Origin: Jacaranda mimosifolia
Lineage: Eukaryota; Streptophyta; Magnoliopsida; Lamiales; Bignoniaceae
Assembly: GCA_018894105.1 (NCBI GenBank)
Contig: CM032127.1
Coordinates: 31,488,369-31,552,368 of the forward strand
DNA length: 64,000 bases
Direction: 5' to 3'
Part shown: positions 23,422 to 34,699 of the stretch, one piece after another
How positions within the stretch are numbered: the first letter of the stretch is position 1
Layout of the letters: every line of letters begins with the position of its first letter
Program-made: the position numbers and the translations under genes
Notes under the pieces: generated by a model
Databases searched by the model: none
Told to the model about the DNA's origin: nothing
The model's input: only the letters and a program-made list of their open reading frames with translations

Positions 23422-24006
23422 CTAGGATGTCCCCGAGGGTTTCAATTTTGATCGGGCTTTTTGCTCGCTTGCTTTGATTAAAATAGTGTAGCAATGCCAT
23501 GCTTCATTCACAGTACAAAGCAATTCTTTGGTACCAGCCATGGTCGGGAATTTGACCTTCATATGATAGGTTGAAACTGCCACTCTGAAATGGTTAAGTG
23601 TTGGTCTCCCAATTATAGCATTATAAGGGAAGGGTGCATCAATGACCAGGTAGTTGACCATGAGCATATGGCTCTTGGGTGCTTCTTCGAACAATGTGGA
23701 CAAGTCGATGGCTCCCACTACTATGATCTCTGATCCACCAAATCTGACCAGTGGGGTACAGACTGGTTCGGATTTCAGCTTTCCTAACTTCATTCTTTCC
23801 AATATCGACAAAAAGACTATATTAGCAAAGCTACCGTTGTCCAATATGATCTTTCTTACTTCAAAGTTTGAAATCTCATCACTTACCACAAGTGGGCAAT
23901 CTAATTTGCTCTCTACTCCTTGACCTCCCAGGCAAGAGAGGTCATAATCTAAAAAAAAGATAAGGATTGCACTGGTGGAAAGTTGAAAAATCATCTTGGT
24001 TGGCAT
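23422..24006 (-). pseudogene. Tat aspartic protease region (open 194 aa, from a dead polyprotein)
   Basis: Open frame containing the retropepsin-like core ILDNGSFANIVFLSILERM, with active-site D in DNGS, and NAIIGRPTLNHFRVAVSTYH, the usual C-terminal ILGRP-type signature. It should cleave the polyprotein. The frame itself is intact here, but gag upstream and RT downstream are broken, so the polyprotein is not made as a unit. Confidence 0.8.
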
Positions 24007-24009
24007 TAA

Positions 24010-25640
24010 CTTGGCTGATTCGAGTTGTCACTGTGCTTATCTTTTCGCTAATTTGGAGTCCCCTCTAGTTGGTCCTCCTGCAAAAGTATCAATCACGTTT
24101 CCTAATGGAGGGCGTTCTTCTTCGACCTTTGTCTTTCCTGTGTCATCTTTTCTTGGGCTGACCTACTGTTCTCTATGGGGAGTCAGGTCAGGTTGGGCCA
24201 TTGCTTGCTTGGCTTTCTCATCAATATATCTTTTCAAGTGGCCTTGATGAATGAGTCGTTTAATCTCATCCTGAATGTTAAAGCAATCCTCTGTGTCTTG
24301 ATCCTTTTGCCTATAAAAGTGGCAATATTTCTTGGAATTTTTCATCGCCGGTGTTTCATTGAGTTTTCTTGGTCTTCTGAGGAGGTTGTCATTTTGAATT
24401 GCGAACATGACCTATTTTCTGGGAGTATCCAGTGGGGCATACTTATCAAACCTCTTGATAGGGGATCGGTGACTGTCCTTCTGATGTCTATCGCCTTTCT
24501 CTTTTTTTTATCATTCTCCCCACTTTTATACTTCATCTCATCATATCTTCCTGGGTCATGTACCTTTCTACGAGGTTGAGGAGTTCCTCCATTGTTCGTG
24601 ATCTTTCTCTAACTAAAGTATTGGTGTACTCCTTTTGCCTTAGTATAAGGAATAACACATTAATTAAAAATTTAGTCTTGGGATTATCAATTTTTAGCAC
24701 CTCGGTATTGAACTTGGAAAAGAAATTTTGAAAGAACTCTCCTTCATTCTATTTCACTGTGTATAGGTGAGTGTGGGGGAGCCTTGCTTTCCTCCTACTG
24801 GCAAATTAGTGTGGGAATTTATCGCAGCGGTGATCATAGGAGAAAATAGATGCAGGTTCCGACTTAACAAACCACTCGAGCGTTATTCCTTGGAAGGTGG
24901 TGACCAGTATTTCGGCTTGGATATGGTTATTATGGCCATGGAGTTACATCATGTGCTTGAATTGAAGTAGGTGCTCATTGGGGTTTATTGATCTTTCATA
25001 CATGGGCAGTTCGATCGGGACTTTTGTATCGATTGCTATTTGTTCCTCAATTATCTCTTGAATGAATGAAGATTCTCTTTCTCGTCAGAGCCTAGGGGTA
25101 TTATCGAGCTGGATTCTTTCAGTGTTTCTTCTTGAAATTTCTTCCAATCATCTATTCAACTATTGAAATTTCTGCTTGAGACAAGTCTTTGCTTGGCTGA
25201 GGTCTATGCGCTCAACCCTATCGAGCACGCTAGGCTCAATTAGGTTGGGCAAAGTGTTTGGCTGAATCTGCTACTTCCTATCGAGGTTGATAGTGAGTTT
25301 CACCTTGCGAGAAATGAATAGGGATAACATCAGTCTGTTGGGATTGCGATGCGCTTCATTCCTTATTTTATGCTCATCTGGGGATCTTTCTTCCTGATAG
25401 GAGGGGTGCGGTGTGGCATTAGCTGCAGCCACTGGTTGGTTATTGTGCCTCTACAAGGCAGCAGAAAACTGTGTTGATATCTGGTTACTAATCATTTGCA
25501 TGAGCTAAGGGATAGTTAAGTGATCACCTACTTCGGTAGAGAGCTCAGGCCCTTGGCTTGCTAGTCTGGCTGAGGTTGTGGTGGTGGTGACCTATGGTCA
25601 CTTTGCCTCTCGGAAGTAGTTCGCATAGTGTTCACTATTT
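24010..25640 (-). pseudogene. Tat gag (broken)
   Basis: The C-terminal part is clear: KYCHFYRQKDQDTEDCFNIQ, then DEIKRLIHQGHLKRYIDEKA (24190-24320), the CxxC/H-type end of Tat gag proteins. The capsid-like part lies at about 24540-25100. Upstream to the primer site the frame is poor. Stops and frameshifts throughout. Confidence 0.7.
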
Positions 25641-25659
25641 TTCGGTTGTAGATTCAATG

Positions 25660-25676
25660 CCGTGCAAATGGTGCCA
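25660..25676 (-). other. Primer-binding site of Tat element
   Basis: On the minus strand TGGCACCATTTGC follows the 5' LTR end (CATCATCA) after two T residues. It begins TGG as primer sites do; I do not assign the tRNA. Confidence 0.55.
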
Positions 25677-25678
25677 AA

Positions 25679-26355
25679 TGATGATGTAATTTTTGATAAG
25701 ATAAGTTCTTTGATTTTGACCTAATGATTCAAATCGATCAGAGAGATGGTTAAAGATATGAGGTGCAGGTCGAATCTTGCAACCAGTGAACAAACGTTAG
25801 GCTAGCCGAGAGGGTCCCCGGCTAAACCCTCTGATGCTTAAGTCAGTATTTGACCTGAGGATAATTTGGTAGGGTAATGACTTAGAATGTCTTGAGAACG
25901 TACCATTGTCTCTCAGAGGATGGTATTTATAGTACTTGGCAAGAAGTGGAAAAGACAAACTTCACCCTAACATGTGTTAGATCTTTTCTTTCTTGGGTAG
26001 GGGCGATTTAGGTCTTCTCGACCTAGGTTAGCATTATGTCTGTTGTTGGCCGGCCATAAGGGGCACCCTTAACACCATGCGAAAGTGATGCATTGTTAGA
26101 ACCATTAAATGTGGATAGGAGGGTGGTTCGGTTGCATTTAATGTGGATGTGATGGGTGGCAAATATTGCTATTAATGCTTCTGCCGCCAGGCGGCCACCT
26201 CACCATCTGCATGTTTCGACCTTGTACGATCAGGAAGAATTAACCTCTGAGGTCATTCTAAACTTCCAAAAGCATCAACGAGGGTGAACCTGCCTAGTCC
26301 TAAGACTTGATACTGGGCCAGTGCTTTTACTGAGCTTGTAGGCTTACCCGTATCA
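25679..26355 (-). repeat. Tat element 5' LTR
   Basis: 677 bp, starts TGATGATGTAAT and ends TATCA on +. Homologous along its length to 16021-16716, with scattered substitutions and small indels, so the insertion is not very recent. Confidence 0.85.
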
Positions 26356-26439
26356 TCCACAAATAAATTTTCTAGTGAAACCATATCTTTTAAAATATAG
26401 TTAATAAATTAAAATATTAAATAATATGTGATATTAGCA

Positions 26440-26661
26440 CTGGAGGCACTGTAGGGCAAGATGGTTATTTTGGCATTGGAGGGAAAAATGGAGATTGCAA
26501 CATGCCAATGAGACCTATCACAAGAGCAAAATCAAAGAGGTTGAAAGATGTCTTTGCAAATTTGGCTAAGTCATGTGCTGAAGAGATGCATAAAGAATGG
26601 GCTAAGGAAGATAAAAGCATGTCAAGAAGCCAAAATAATGAAGTTAGACAGCCCATCACCT
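26440..26661 (+). pseudogene. Ty3/gypsy polyprotein C-terminus
   Basis: Contains MRPITRAKSKRLKDVFANLA, the ITRA(K/R) motif that ends many plant Ty3/gypsy polyproteins, followed by a stop just beyond the LTR start. Upstream frames are broken (stop near 26452). Confidence 0.7.
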
Positions 26662-27146
26662 TGTGCTTGATATATAAGGCTTGAAAAGGCCTAAGAAGGC
26701 CAAAAGAATTCCCAAATGTATAGGACTCATGGAGAAAGAAAAAGTTGTGACCAAGTCAAATTCTTATTCCTAATTGAATTTAGGCTTGGATTATTATCCG
26801 TAGGCTTAGTTTATATCTTATTTTAAGTAGGGCTTGCAAGGAGAGTGTAAACTCTTTTAAAAATGTGTATGATAGACTTTTGATGAATATTGATTTTTGT
26901 TTTGCCTTTTTCTTTCAAGAAAAACCAAGACTTTGCTTGTTGCATCAAGAAATTGAATAGGTTCTTTCAAGGTACTAATTCCTTTAAGTGTTTATTCAAT
27001 TTTTGATTCTTATTCCCAATTATTTGCATTTCTAAGATCAAGTATCTTAGGGGTTCAATAGGGAGGGTTTTTATTCTAGGGTTTGTTCAACATCAAATTG
27101 CGTGTTAGGGGTTTTGGGATCATTATATCCTTAGGGTTTCGCATCA
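26662..27146 (+). repeat. Ty3/gypsy LTR (485 bp)
   Basis: TGTGCTTGATATAT...CGCATCA, followed by the primer site TTTGGTACCTAGAGC. Homologue of the minus-strand LTR at 13728-14216. Confidence 0.8.
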
Positions 27147-27456
27147 TTTGGTACCTAGAGCACTTGAGATGAATTCCTATTTATCTTGTTTTTTGTTTCA
27201 AGCAAAAAAAAAAATTCAATAAAAAAATGTAATCGTGAATTGACTGTGGTTTTGTGATTCTTTTGCAATATTATTGCATATTCCTGTCTTGGAGAATGCC
27301 ACTTGAACACAAAAATTTGAATTTGTAGAATATACACCCTAGATTACTCTATTTTGATAAATTAAAGTTAGGGTTCTTGAGTGATTCAATTTGGGGGTTT
27401 TGACCTAGGCTTTCAAATTCCAAATTGCCATTGCATAAGTTAAATTGGCTATTTTT

Positions 27457-27704
27457 AGTTGTTGTTTGGATTTGATTGTATATCAATTGGGTCAGAATTG
27501 AGTCATAATCGGCCTTCCATTGGGATTGATCGAATCCTTTACATACTGTCTATTTTGTCATTTTTGTTCACTCTATTTTTAGTTGTTGTTTGGATTTGAT
27601 TGTATATCAATTGGGTCAGAATTGAGTCATAATCGGCCTTCCATTGGGATTGATCGAATCCTTTACATACTGTCTATTTTGTCATTTTTATTCACTCTTT
27701 GTGT
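27457..27704 (+). repeat. 124-bp tandem duplication in gypsy leader
   Basis: Units 27457-27580 and 27581-27704 are nearly identical (AGTTGTTGTTTGGATTTGAT...). The homologous leaders at 13330-13460 and 15000-15100 have one copy. Confidence 0.9.
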
Positions 27705-28119
27705 TTTCTTTCTTTGCTTTAGCCTAATTTGCATTTGTTCACATTAGGTAAGTAACATATTGCATTCTTGTTACTTAGTTTGCATAAAAATCACATGATA
27801 CACATTCTCCTGTGTCATCACTTCATTTTCCTTGCTGGTCACATTTACTTTGCCTCTAGACTTTGTGCTTTTCTTTTTTTGTTAGGCTTTTCATTGCTAC
27901 TCCCATATAAATACATACTATTTGTGAAATTGCTTTGAATTGAATTAGTTTAATTTTTGAATTGAAATATTCACTGTAGTCAAGAGAGGTAAAAGGCATA
28001 AATAGATGAGCACATAAAGAGGGCAAAAGCCAGAATTGATTGCAAACACGAGGGTTCATATCTACTTGAGTTAAACACGTGAGGGAGTGTTTTTGTGAGG
28101 TTGTTTTTGGTAAGACTTC

Positions 28120-28331
28120 TTGCAGGTTTTTAAAATAAATGCTATTCTTCTAAGGAGGGAAGTTAAAGAACCCTTTGATGAAGAAGCTAATATGACACCA
28201 GATATGAAGGTGATGTACATGATGGCATTTACTAGTCAATTTCAGAACTTGAATAACATGCTTGATGAGATAGATGAGTGGAGAAGGATGTGGCACAGAA
28301 TATTCTGAGGAATGGTAGACGAAATAGGCTG
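28120..28331 (+). pseudogene. Ty3/gypsy gag start (fragment)
   Basis: Reads REVKEPFDEEANMTPDMKVM, then FQNLNNMLDEIDEWRRMWHR and a stop; homologous to the minus-strand starts at 14555 and about 12850. Cut at 28331 by the junction with DCL1-like sequence. Confidence 0.7.
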
Positions 28332-28685
28332 AATATCAAGGACCTCCTGAGCAACACTAGTGGCAACTAAAATAGCCACCAGTGGAACAAATTAAATAAG
28401 TTAACAAGGTAAGTTAAAGTATTTAGGGCAATCGCACGATAGTCCAACATACATGACTATCTTGAAATCGAGCAATTGTATCTTTATTTAGTTGGTTTAC
28501 ATTTCTCGACTATTATCGTGCCCTATTAAACTTACTGATTTAACAAAAATTATGGTGCGAGCTCTGCGGAAACCTGCCTATATGAAGGACAACTTAATTA
28601 TTGTATAAAAGCAATAGCTAGGAAAAACCCATGCAATGTGTTTGTTGTACTCAATTGACTTGAGGAAGAACCAAGGCAGACATGA
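28332..28685 (-). pseudogene. DCL1-like helicase C-domain shard (copy C)
   Basis: Two exon remnants with intron-like sequence between. One reads IIFVKSVSLIGHDNSREM* (about 28500-28570), the DCL1 stretch that normally reads SFVKCASLIGHNNSQEM. The other is LVATSVAQEVLDIQ (about 28335-28380), helicase motif V (usual LVATSVAEEGLDIRQ). It joins directly to gypsy gag at 28331 and, at about 28685, to a copy of the intron that normally lies near the RNase IIIa exon, so it is a rearranged piece. Confidence 0.7.
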
Positions 28686-28689
28686 TTTT

Positions 28690-29640
28690 ACAACACCTTT
28701 GGAGTAGGAACAAGATAACTAATGATATCATTAATTAGTACGCCAAGTAGCATGTTTCAATCCTTCTCATAATTGATGCTAATTTTTTAGCACACTTGAC
28801 TAGTGATTCAGTAAGTGGATGCACAAAACAGAGCTCTAGAGGGGAACACCATAATATATTTTCTCATGTATCTCCTCAACTTCATCGGCATGACCTATAG
28901 TAGAAACCTTCATTATTCATTCAATTGATAACATGCCCTAGCCCAAAAGAATAAGAGGAAGAATTTAATTGCAAACAACATACCTTATGAATGTGTGAAT
29001 CTTGGGGACAATAGATTCTTGCAGACTACGGCCTCTTATTAGAGATTGTTGTTTGATACATCAAATCTACCACATACCCACAATAAATATGTTGTTATAG
29101 TCAAATGCACATATAACTGAAACCCCTTATTCAATGCATACTAATAGAGTATAGTGTTGCTCACCATTTGACGTCTCATCCTAGTAAGCTGACCTTCATG
29201 TTTCTTAGGATATTTTAAAAATGAAATCTACTAACAACCCATTTCAGACAAGCATCTCCTCAGAGGCTCTTTCTAGCATAAAGTCTCTTGGCATGATGCT
29301 GCAACCAAAGCTTCTAACATTTGCAAAGAAAGCTTATAGGTATGATGTAAAAGTGAACTCTAGCGAATCACTGCAGATAACTTTACAACACCATTGAAGC
29401 AGAAATAGGATTATTAATGGTATCCTTAAGCAGTATGCCAGGTAGCAAGCTTCAATCCTTCACATAATTGATGGCAATTTCTAAGCACCAAGGAAGTAGA
29501 TGCGCAAAATAGAGCTCAAGAGAGAGAAAAACATAATATATTTCTCATGTATCTCCTTAGATTCAGTGCCATGACCTATAGTAGAAACCTTTGTCATTAA
29601 TTCAATTGATAAGAACATGACCTAGCTCAAAAGGATAAGA
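28690..29640 (-). pseudogene. DCL1-like RNase IIIa exon (29160-29345) between two copies of one intron fragment
   Basis: Exon 29345-29160 reads MLEALVAASCQETLC, then after stops ISFLKYPKKHEGQLTRMRRQ and MVSNT. This is the first RNase III domain of plant DCL1-type Dicers, which cuts one strand of precursor RNA; the ELLGDAYLKW catalytic block is scrambled by frameshift and stops here. Flanking blocks 28690-29050 and 29370-29600 both resemble 40160-40500 in copy A, so the intron piece was duplicated. The PAZ region present in copy A is missing. Confidence 0.75.
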
Positions 29641-30203
29641 GGAATAATCAAAAGAAAATGAGATACCTCCCGGTCCAATTCATTACCAAACAATATTGCA
29701 AACTTGCAGCATGAGCTAAGAAAGGAACTTTTGGAAAAGCCAACATATTCACATTTGACAAAACATATGTAAAAATGAAAAACCTTGGACTTATCACAAT
29801 GTTTTCCAAATAATGTCTATTCTCCTTGCAAAGATAAATGGTGGACACGTGCTCTTAAGATCTAAAAGTTGAGCCCCCAGCATTAACAACAATCACAAGA
29901 TCAATACATAATTTAAGCAACCACTAATATTAGATTTTGAAAATATAATACATGCCGAAATAATGGACCCAACTTAATTTTATACCAAATAAGAGAGCGA
30001 TTAAACAAATCTCTTTAACTAGTACCTATCCCTATTTATCAAATGCAATATTTTTCCTATTTTGAATCATAAGGCCATTGATGAATGCATACACCATATA
30101 TGCAAGTACCTTTGGAGAATGAGGTGGTAATGATTTGTAGCAATATCAAGGGAAAACAAGAGCAACCAGAATGAATCAAACTACATGCTTTAGCTATATT
30201 ATG

Positions 30204-32437
30204 TGTTGGAATAGTGCCCCGCAAGCCAATTAGATTGGCCTTGTAAACATTTTCTTGTAAGACAATCTAGATTGAATAATATTCATTATATGACCATCTT
30301 CATCTTATGCTCATTATTGCTTCACTAACATTTCGTTGAAGTCCTTAGATCACATAAGACTTCGGGACCTTGTCATGCATTGTGTGGTGATCATGGAATA
30401 AGTTTACATAGTCATAATCTTAAATCTTCCAAGTCATAAGATTTTATAAGACAGGGCATCTAAAATCTGGATAGACTTACACTAACAATGCATAAATCTA
30501 AGGGTTGATGTTGCTCCATTCCATGAGCTATCCCATATGAGATATGGATGCATGTCAGTGGGTGCTTGTTAGGGAACAAGGTACTGAAGGCAACCCGGAG
30601 AATCCACTAGACAGCCAAAGTGGCAAGTTAGTAGTGGCAAGTTCTCCAGCTTACGCTAGTGCATATAATTAGTCCTTTGACCTGAGGATCCATGGTAACC
30701 TTGTGTTTAGGTCCTCCTCATACTTTAACTCCTCCTTGGTCACTTAGCAAGCCGTTCAGGTAGAGATTGGGCATGAACTACTTAGACATGGAGGTTTGTG
30801 AGATCCAAGATGGAATTCGACTCCTCATCTTTGTGAAGGGCGAATGCATCTCTTATGTGTTCTATGATGATCAATTCTTACAAATCCTCGTGCAAAGTGG
30901 TATGAAAATTTAGAAAAGGAGATTTCCAAAGATGAGGTCATAAAAGGAATCAAACATTGATAATAGAAACATAGTATTGAAGCTATTGAGGAGTCGATAA
31001 ATATCTTGCCCTAGACCTCTTTCGGGAGATAGAAGACGGAAGGACCGTATTGCATGTTACACGTAGCGCTAGAATAGTTCTTCAAAAGCATTCATTTCGG
31101 CCAATTAGTTGGGTTCCATGGGCTTGAAGTTAGACATTGACCATGGAGATTGGGTACTCTTCAATTAACGGAGATTAATTGAATTGAGTCAACTAGTTTA
31201 AAGGAGTTTAAACTAAGAAGAATAAATGATATTCAAAAGTTAGAAAGAGTTGTGAGCCCATGTCTAATGAATGGTAGAACCTAACGGGTCACACACAAGA
31301 GCCAACTACATTTCATACTTGATGGAGGAGAATTTTCTAAGAGTTAGAAAAATTGCTCCTAGTTCAGCGAAAATTGAGGTCATTTTTGGCTTGATCAATT
31401 TAATTGTTAAATTGATCAACTAATTTAAGGAGTTAAATTAGACAAATAATTAAAGAGTTAATTATTTGGTGCAACATGATCATCAATTGGTCAAGTTAGC
31501 TTAAAGAGTTAAGTTAACTATAACTAGCTTAAAGAGTTAAGCTAATTGACTTAAGAGTTAAGTCAAAGGTTAATTAATTAAATTAAAGTGTTTAATTTAA
31601 TTAATGAGAACAATTCATTTTGGAGGGAAAATTCAAATGAAAGGTTCATTTGGTGTGGCATTTTAATTAATTTGAAATTAGATTCCAAATGAAATTAAAA
31701 TGCACACAAAATTCAAATTCAAATTTGAATTGCAAGTTGCCAACTTGCATGGCCAAGTTGGCGGTCACCTGGAGGATTGTGTGATGCCACCATGGCATCA
31801 CACCATCCTCACTCTATATATAGATATGGAGGGTGAGAGAGGCGGCCAAGTCATGCTCTAGTGTGGAATTAGATTCTTTCACATTTTCCCTCTAAAATCT
31901 TAAGTGTTGCCTCATGTGTTGAAGCTCCACTTTCTCTCTTCTTCTCCTACCTCAAATCAAGCCTCCATCTCTACAAATCTCCTTTGTGTTTTCCAGCTAA
32001 CACCAAGGAGATTAGGATCTAACATTGGTGTGTGGATTATGTTGTTAGAGGTAAGACAATTTGGATTGCTTGTTTTTGGAAGATCCACTGTCAGGGCAGT
32101 CCACTTGGCAATTTTTTTTTTTTGGTCACTTTTTTGTGGCTTTTTAAGCTGAATTTTTTACTATAGCTTCATAAAAGAGTTGAAAAGACATTATAATTTT
32201 TCCAGAATTTTTGGAAGAGTTTGCAAAAGTTTCTCCAAATCCGTTGCGTCCCTATTTGACAGTTTCTGGATCGAAGAAGTGTTCTTCATCTTTCCTTTGG
32301 ATTTTTGCTAATCAAGGTAATTCTCCATCCAAAATTGAATCATATGCATGTTTAGATCCTTGTTTTCTTGTGTAGCACTAGTTAATTTTAGCTTTTAAAG
32401 TTTTAATTATTGGATCACAGTGCTTCACTTGCCTTTA
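30204..32437. mobile_element. LTR-like insertion (probable solo LTR) in DCL1-like copy B
   Basis: 2234 bp starting TGTTGGAATAGTGCCCC, flanked by TTATG (30199-30203 and 32438-32442). DCL1-like copy A has the uninterrupted site with one TTATG at 47214-47218. No gag or pol is inside. It contains a promoter-like TATA box (31814), long AT-rich GAGTTAA-type repeats (31430-31570) and a T-rich tail. The start and size recall long Ty1/copia LTRs. The 3' end reads CTTTA, not CA, so the last bases may have mutated. Confidence 0.75.
31812..31824 (+). promoter_or_regulatory. TATA box in LTR-like insertion
   Basis: CTCTATATATAGATATGG lies at 31811-31828, a strong plant TATA context, inside the 30204-32437 insertion. 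It suggests + strand transcription of the parent element. Confidence 0.55.
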
Positions 32438-32562
32438 TTATGCCAATATCTTCACAAAATGACAAATTAGTGCATCCTACAATATCAAAGGACATTTGAC
32501 ACGGTATCTTGCTAAACTCTCTTTAGTGGAAGCTGCAAATGTGGAAAACTGGGTCAAGTTCT

Positions 32563-32981
32563 TGACTGCCTTCAATTAAGCTCTCTAGAACCTTGGCCGA
32601 CTTCACATTAGCCTTAAAATTCCGTCTGTCTTGCAATTTAACCCCAGATCTTTAGTTTAGTCCTCAAAAGTTTTATTTGTTGCACGTTGACCCCAAAAAT
32701 TATTAATTATAGGCAATTAAGTCCAAATTAATTTATTTTAAAGCCTTTAAACTTTTATTTTGCTCACATTCACTCTCAATATTTCTAATTTGATATAACT
32801 GGGTCCTAAGTTTAATTAACATTCAACCCATTAATTGTTAGTATTTATACTCAAATATCAATTGATCTAATTAGCGGTTTAACTATGATTTGATTCTTTT
32901 ATTTAAAAGGTATTTTGTCAAAATTGAAATTAAAAATTTTCTTATTTTAATTTTATGATATTCAAAATCCAGGGTGTTACA
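32563..32981 (-). mobile_element. Possible second LTR remnant
   Basis: The minus strand begins TGTAACACCCTGGATTTTG at 32981, a start typical of many plant gypsy LTRs. Copy A (47330-47400) lacks this DNA. I could not find a clean target duplication or the other terminus, so the left border is a guess. Confidence 0.35.
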
Positions 32982-33504
32982 GTAGTGCACAATTTTAACC
33001 ATCTTAACAGAATAAGCATATGAAAATGGATAATAGATTCACGCGAAAGCTAAATTTATAGTGAAATAGATAGCTGGGACTCTTTCATGATCAACTAAAC
33101 AGTAGTAACAATTTTCTCAGAACATATAGTGCAAAAAATTAACAAGACTATAATCAACTTTGTACAGAGTGAACAAAATCCAAGTTCTCTCCAACAAGAA
33201 AGTAGTGAAATATTGTGATTAGAGGCTATTGTAATTCAGCTTCCTGGCTACAAATTTCTACAATATCCATGTATACATGCAAATGCACCCATGCTTGGGT
33301 TTGCCTTGGAACTACTTAAATTGACATGTATCCCATTATCACTAAAAAGGGAGCATTCAACAATTTTAAATCTAGAAACATCATAATGATCTTAATTAGA
33401 TAGAGAACAAATTAAAAACTTAATGTTGAAGCTATTCAAGTGCATTATCTTTTAACAACATAAAGCAATTACACTTGAAACAAGAAAGAACAAAGCAACT
33501 AACC

Positions 33505-33690
33505 CAAATAAATTCAGCGACGCCTTTAGGGTACAAATCTCTATGCTTAGCAGTTTGGGAGAGAGGATCTTCATTATTTTGTTCAACTTTCTCAGCTTCT
33601 CCACCAACTCCCTTGTTATGCAATACCATGTCAATAAATGCTCCCATCGCATGGAGCTTCTTGCAAGCAGCCAAACAATTAGCCTGCAAT
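33505..33690 (-). pseudogene. DCL1-like copy B: Dicer dimerisation (DUF283) exon
   Basis: Open stretch NCLAACKKLHAMGAFIDMVL, then GVGGEAEKVEQNNEDPLSQT and AKHRDLYPKGVAEF. It closely follows the DCL1 sequence QAVCLAACKKLHEMGAFTDMLL. This domain sits between helicase and PAZ and helps pair Dicer with its dsRNA-binding partner. The second copy is at 47800-47970. Confidence 0.85.
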
Positions 33691-33837
33691 TCACAAAATA
33701 AATCAAATAGGTACTTCTAGTAACTTCATTTCAAATAGGTACTTCTAGTAAACTTTAAATGAAGTTACTGAAGGTTGTGACACATAAAGCATACCTATTA
33801 TTCAAGGCACATTGACCTGTATAGAGATCCCTTCAGG

Positions 33838-33955
33838 TTCTCAAATGGTGCGTTGCGTTGCAAGCAAGTTTAAGCTTGCACGAATATGCAGTATAACTTC
33901 CAAGCTTCTCATGATGCTCCATGATAAACTCATAAAGTAGAATTGAATACTTGCA
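33838..33955 (-). pseudogene. DCL1-like copy B: exon before DUF283
   Basis: Reads YEFIMEHHEKLGSYTAYSCK, then a frameshift before NLKGSLYRSMCLE. Corresponds to DCL1 PEFIMERHEKPGGPTEYSCK. Copy A equivalent at 48065-48240. Confidence 0.8.
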
Positions 33956-34059
33956 CAAAAGTGAAAATGAAGAGTAGATTCTATGGCACAAAAATTATAG
34001 AAATAAGATAAAACAAAGATAAGCATGCATTAGAACAGTACTAGTGAGTGAGAGAGAGC

Positions 34060-34448
34060 ACCTATCACTAGGTAGCTCAGAGTTGTAAAAGTAGATAGTC
34101 CAACAACTGAATTTAAGCTCACAAGAGAGTCAGTACATAGTTCTAGCCATTGCCTCACCAAAATGCATGTTATTCTTGAGATGACTAATATTAGTCCTCT
34201 TAATGGATTCTTTCCGCAAAGTCTCTTCATTATTCCTAGCATTCATTAGAAAGGCTACATGGAACATACTTCCTCTACAAATGAATCCCTAATCACGAAT
34301 TAAGAAAATTAATTGTCCCTTCACAGATAAATTGGCAGAAATTAAAAATACATATTACCAAGTAAGGTGTGCACAACCACTAGATTGGATGTAAGCAAAT
34401 ATAGTTTGGCAAGATCAAAGCGGATGACAATGTTGCATTGCCTCCTCA
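34060..34448 (-). pseudogene. DCL1-like copy B: helicase end and linker exons
   Basis: Exon 34448-34365 reads RQCNIVIRFDLAK and then shifts frame. Exon 34250-34060 reads ARNNEETLRKESIKRTNISH, then LKNNMHFGEA, and after a stop YFYNSELPSDRCS; DCL1 normally has ARNSEETLRKEAIERTDLSH and FYCSQLPSDRYS. The motif V part just upstream (LVATSVAEEGLD) is deleted in this copy. Confidence 0.8.
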
Positions 34449-34569
34449 AAAAAAATTAAATAACAAATAAGTTAAAAAGATCACGTAAAGTATTTAGGGC
34501 AATTGCATAATAGCCCAACATACACGATGCATAATAGCCCAACATACACGACCATCCAAAATCAAGCAA

Positions 34570-34690
34570 ATCTATCTTACATTTAGCTGGTTCACACTTC
34601 TTGACTATTGTTGTGCCTAATCAAACTTGTCTATTTGGCAAAACTCAACGATGGGAGTTCCACAAAAACCTACGTATATAAAGGTCAAGT
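34570..34690 (-). pseudogene. DCL1-like copy B: helicase C exon
   Basis: VFVELPSLSFAK*TSLIRHN, then NSQEV* and further stops. Equivalent to DCL1 VFAELPSLSFVKCASLIGHN. At least four stops in 33 codons. Confidence 0.8.
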
Positions 34691-34699
34691 TGATTGTTG

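Larger units (their letters stand above)
16021..26355 (-). mobile_element. Full-length Ty3/gypsy element, Tat lineage
   Basis: Two LTRs (16021-16716 and 25679-26355) flank a 9-kb interior. The flanks carry TCCAT (16016-16020) and TCCAC (26356-26360), a target duplication with one change. Minus-strand order is LTR, primer site, gag, protease, RT, RNase H, second RNase H, integrase, an ORF on the opposite strand, polypurine tract, LTR. A second RNase H and an antisense ORF upstream of the 3' LTR are both known from the Tat lineage (Grande, Retand, RIRE2 types). All coding parts have stops or frameshifts. Confidence 0.87.
26440..28331 (+). mobile_element. Ty3/gypsy fragment: pol end, LTR, leader, gag start
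   Basis: Order on +: polyprotein tail (26440-26661), LTR (26662-27146), primer site (27147-27161), leader, and gag start (28120-28331). Same family as 12190-15598 but opposite orientation. Pol-LTR-gag order means the LTR once joined two units of a tandem array. At 28331 the sequence switches from gag (GACGAAATAGG) to DCL1-like DNA. Confidence 0.8.

Noticed and set aside
28325..28340. Helitron 3' terminus at the left edge of the shard array
   Set aside because: The junction lacks CTRRT and I see no short GC-rich hairpin at the expected distance on either strand.
29648..29848. 66-codon minus-strand ORF and its relative at 41860-42030
   Set aside because: The two are homologous because both lie in the duplicated DCL1-like intron, but the frames are not conserved and match no Dicer exon.
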